DNA of 24,119 bases, from contig DCAZ01000042.1 in the NCBI GenBank assembly GCA_002313925.1, forward strand, positions 15,426 through 39,544. Reading direction: 5' to 3'. A program made the position numbers and the translations under genes. Positions 23,016-24,119 of the stretch are shown here, in pieces; positions within the stretch are counted from its first letter, which is position 1, and every line of letters begins with the position of its first letter. A model generated the notes under the pieces. That model was given only the letters and a program-made list of their open reading frames with translations, ran no database searches and was not told the origin of the DNA. This DNA comes from Gemmatimonadales bacterium UBA1120. GTDB lineage: Bacteria > Gemmatimonadota > Gemmatimonadetes > Longimicrobiales > Gaopeijiaceae.

Positions 23016-24119
23016 TTAGCGGAGCCCTCTGAATCGGCGACTCGAACGATCGCATAACTCGGTGGGTTCAGTCCCGGGGAGGTAGTATTCCAGATAACGG
23101 TCCTCTTCAGCACACCAGCGGGATGCGAGCTTTCCAGTACGCCGATCGACAAGCACAGCATTAAGACCGGGCAGTAAGGGCCAGCCGCTCTCGATAGGGA
23201 GGAGTGGGTCTTGTGCCTGAAAACTGGTGTTATCCCCATCCCCCTGCCCACCCATGTACACTCGCCGCATGAAGGAGGCCCACACGGGTGCTGCCAGCCC
23301 ACCTCCCGTGGCTTGTCGCTTACCAGGACCTAGTGAGAAAATTGGTATGGGTGCGTCCATCCCAAACCAGACCGTCGCGAGAAGATTTGGTGTGAAGCCC
23401 GTAAACCAAACGTCAGTGCCATCGTTTGTAGTGCCTGTTTTTCCTGCAGCTGGAACTTGATATGGAAGACCACCTCGTACGCGGATAGCATTGTATCCAG
23501 TTCCGCGTATCACTACGTCCTCAAGCATTGAAACCATGATTCGAGACACGAGGCTGTCGAGGACCTGAGTACGTTCCGGCTGTGGCTCCCAAAGTACCAT
23601 GCCCTCAGAGTCTTCCACTCGAAGAATGGGGAATGGTCGGACTTTAGTTCCAAGGCTGGGGAAGGATGAGTACGCTTCAGCTATTTGGATAGGGATTACT
23701 TCAGCCGCGCCGATCGTCGTAGAAGGGAACCGCTCGATCTCAGTTTGAATCCCCATATGTCGAGCAGTTTGAGCAACTGTTTCGATACCGACCTCCTCCC
23801 AACCCACTTTGATTGCGATCATATTGGTGGAGGTATAGAGCCCTTCTCGCATCGTCATCGGGCCTTTGAATTCTCCACCGAAGTTAGCTGGACGCCAGTC
23901 CTCACCACTGACCTGTGGGTAGACTACTGGAGCATCAACCACGATGTGCGAAGCAGGGATTCCACTGGCTATCGCTGCAGTATAAACGAAGGGCTTAAAA
24001 GCAGATCCGGCTTGGCGGTTAGCGAGTCGTGCACGATCAAACTTTGACTGCTCAAAGTCTCGCCCACCTACCATCGCTTTGACATGTCCAGTAACGGGAT
24101 CCAGCGCGATGAAAGCACC
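23016..24119 (-). CDS. Penicillin-binding protein 1A, transpeptidase part (cut by window edge)
   Basis: Class A PBP, a bifunctional membrane enzyme that polymerises glycan strands and cross-links peptides in the periplasm. The frame runs open to the last base, leaving 367 residues of the C-terminal part; the glycosyltransferase domain and membrane anchor lie outside. Counted from the edge, the transpeptidase shows the SxxK motif SAFK at 39-42, SxN as STN at 97-99 and the KTGT triad with GKTGTTND further on. GAFIALDPVTGHVKAMVGG at the edge is the usual entry to the domain. The C terminus has two cysteines (RWCAEED and TELCD) around YYLPGTEPT, a tail seen in many class A PBPs outside the gamma-proteobacteria. 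An ATG at 24072-24074 is internal, not the start. Confidence 0.95.
   Translation of the reverse strand, partial: GAFIALDPVTGHVKAMVGGRDFEQSKFDRARLANRQAGSAFKPFVYTAAIASGIPASHIVVDAPVVYPQVSGEDWRPANFGGEFKGPMTMREGLYTSTNMIAIKVGWEEVGIETVAQTARHMGIQTEIERFPSTTIGAAEVIPIQIAEAYSSFPSLGTKVRPFPILRVEDSEGMVLWEPQPERTQVLDSLVSRIMVSMLEDVVIRGTGYNAIRVRGGLPYQVPAAGKTGTTNDGTDVWFTGFTPNLLATVWFGMDAPIPIFSLGPGKRQATGGGLAAPVWASFMRRVYMGGQGDGDNTSFQAQDPLLPIESGWPLLPGLNAVLVDRRTGKLASRWCAEEDRYLEYYLPGTEPTELCDRSSRRFRGLR

Noticed and set aside
1..24119. Mobile elements, CRISPR arrays, phage or defence genes
   Set aside because: No transposase, integrase, terminal repeats, regularly spaced repeats or defence-family motifs were found; gene content is core throughout.

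Overview
The window looks like chromosomal core DNA from a Gram-negative bacterium with moderate GC content. Gene content and style (many GTG starts, a subunit b with a signal-like leader, a tiny C-x2-C zinc ribbon ending in R-D-C-S-D-P, a C-terminal double-cysteine tail on PBP1A) point to Gemmatimonadota or a close relative. That assignment is inference from family resemblance, not from a marker search. No mobile elements, CRISPR arrays or phage genes were seen. Almost every long reading frame belongs to a recognisable housekeeping family, so the novelty here lies in small genes and unusual residues.

Layout: 1-4344 is a proteostasis block, all on the minus strand: dnaK, then htrA with a good intrinsic terminator, then tRNA-Leu(UAG) and the start of trigger factor (tig, cut by the left edge). 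4345-4632 is the dnaK/nupC divergent region, holding a possible 39-residue ORF. 4633-6954 holds a CNT nucleoside transporter facing thiD. 6996-8596 holds a SpoU/TrmH rRNA methyltransferase translationally coupled to a type IV prepilin peptidase. 8610-11695 on the minus strand is a moxR - CorC-like - gamma-carbonic-anhydrase-like cluster, with a previously uncalled zinc-ribbon mini-gene at its end. 11696-11949 is a divergent control region with a candidate promoter in each direction. 11950-19336 is a complete F-type ATP synthase operon, atpZ-atpI-atpB-atpE-atpF-atpH-atpA-atpG-atpD-atpC, followed by a PHP phosphoesterase gene. 20198-24119 on the minus strand runs PBP1A (cut by the right edge), a V4R-domain protein, ruvX, mltG and thiE, with overlapping or closely spaced genes.

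How the genes work together: tig, DnaK and HtrA cover nascent-chain folding, cytoplasmic refolding and envelope proteolysis. The atp operon makes all F0 and F1 subunits plus two accessory membrane proteins. PBP1A and MltG synthesise and cut peptidoglycan strands. ThiD and ThiE make and join the two thiamine precursors but lie about 13 kb apart, and no TPP riboswitch was recognised at either gene.

Most worth a second look: the zinc-ribbon mini-gene at 8610-8720 with a strong ribosome site and ATG in the wrong frame just upstream; the carbonic-anhydrase homologue whose third zinc histidine is Glu; an epsilon subunit lacking most of the inhibitory C-terminal helices; an MltG with a lipobox instead of the usual membrane anchor; and a candidate small protein with a CAA-rich leader in front of dnaK. 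I found no convincing wholly new multi-gene system.
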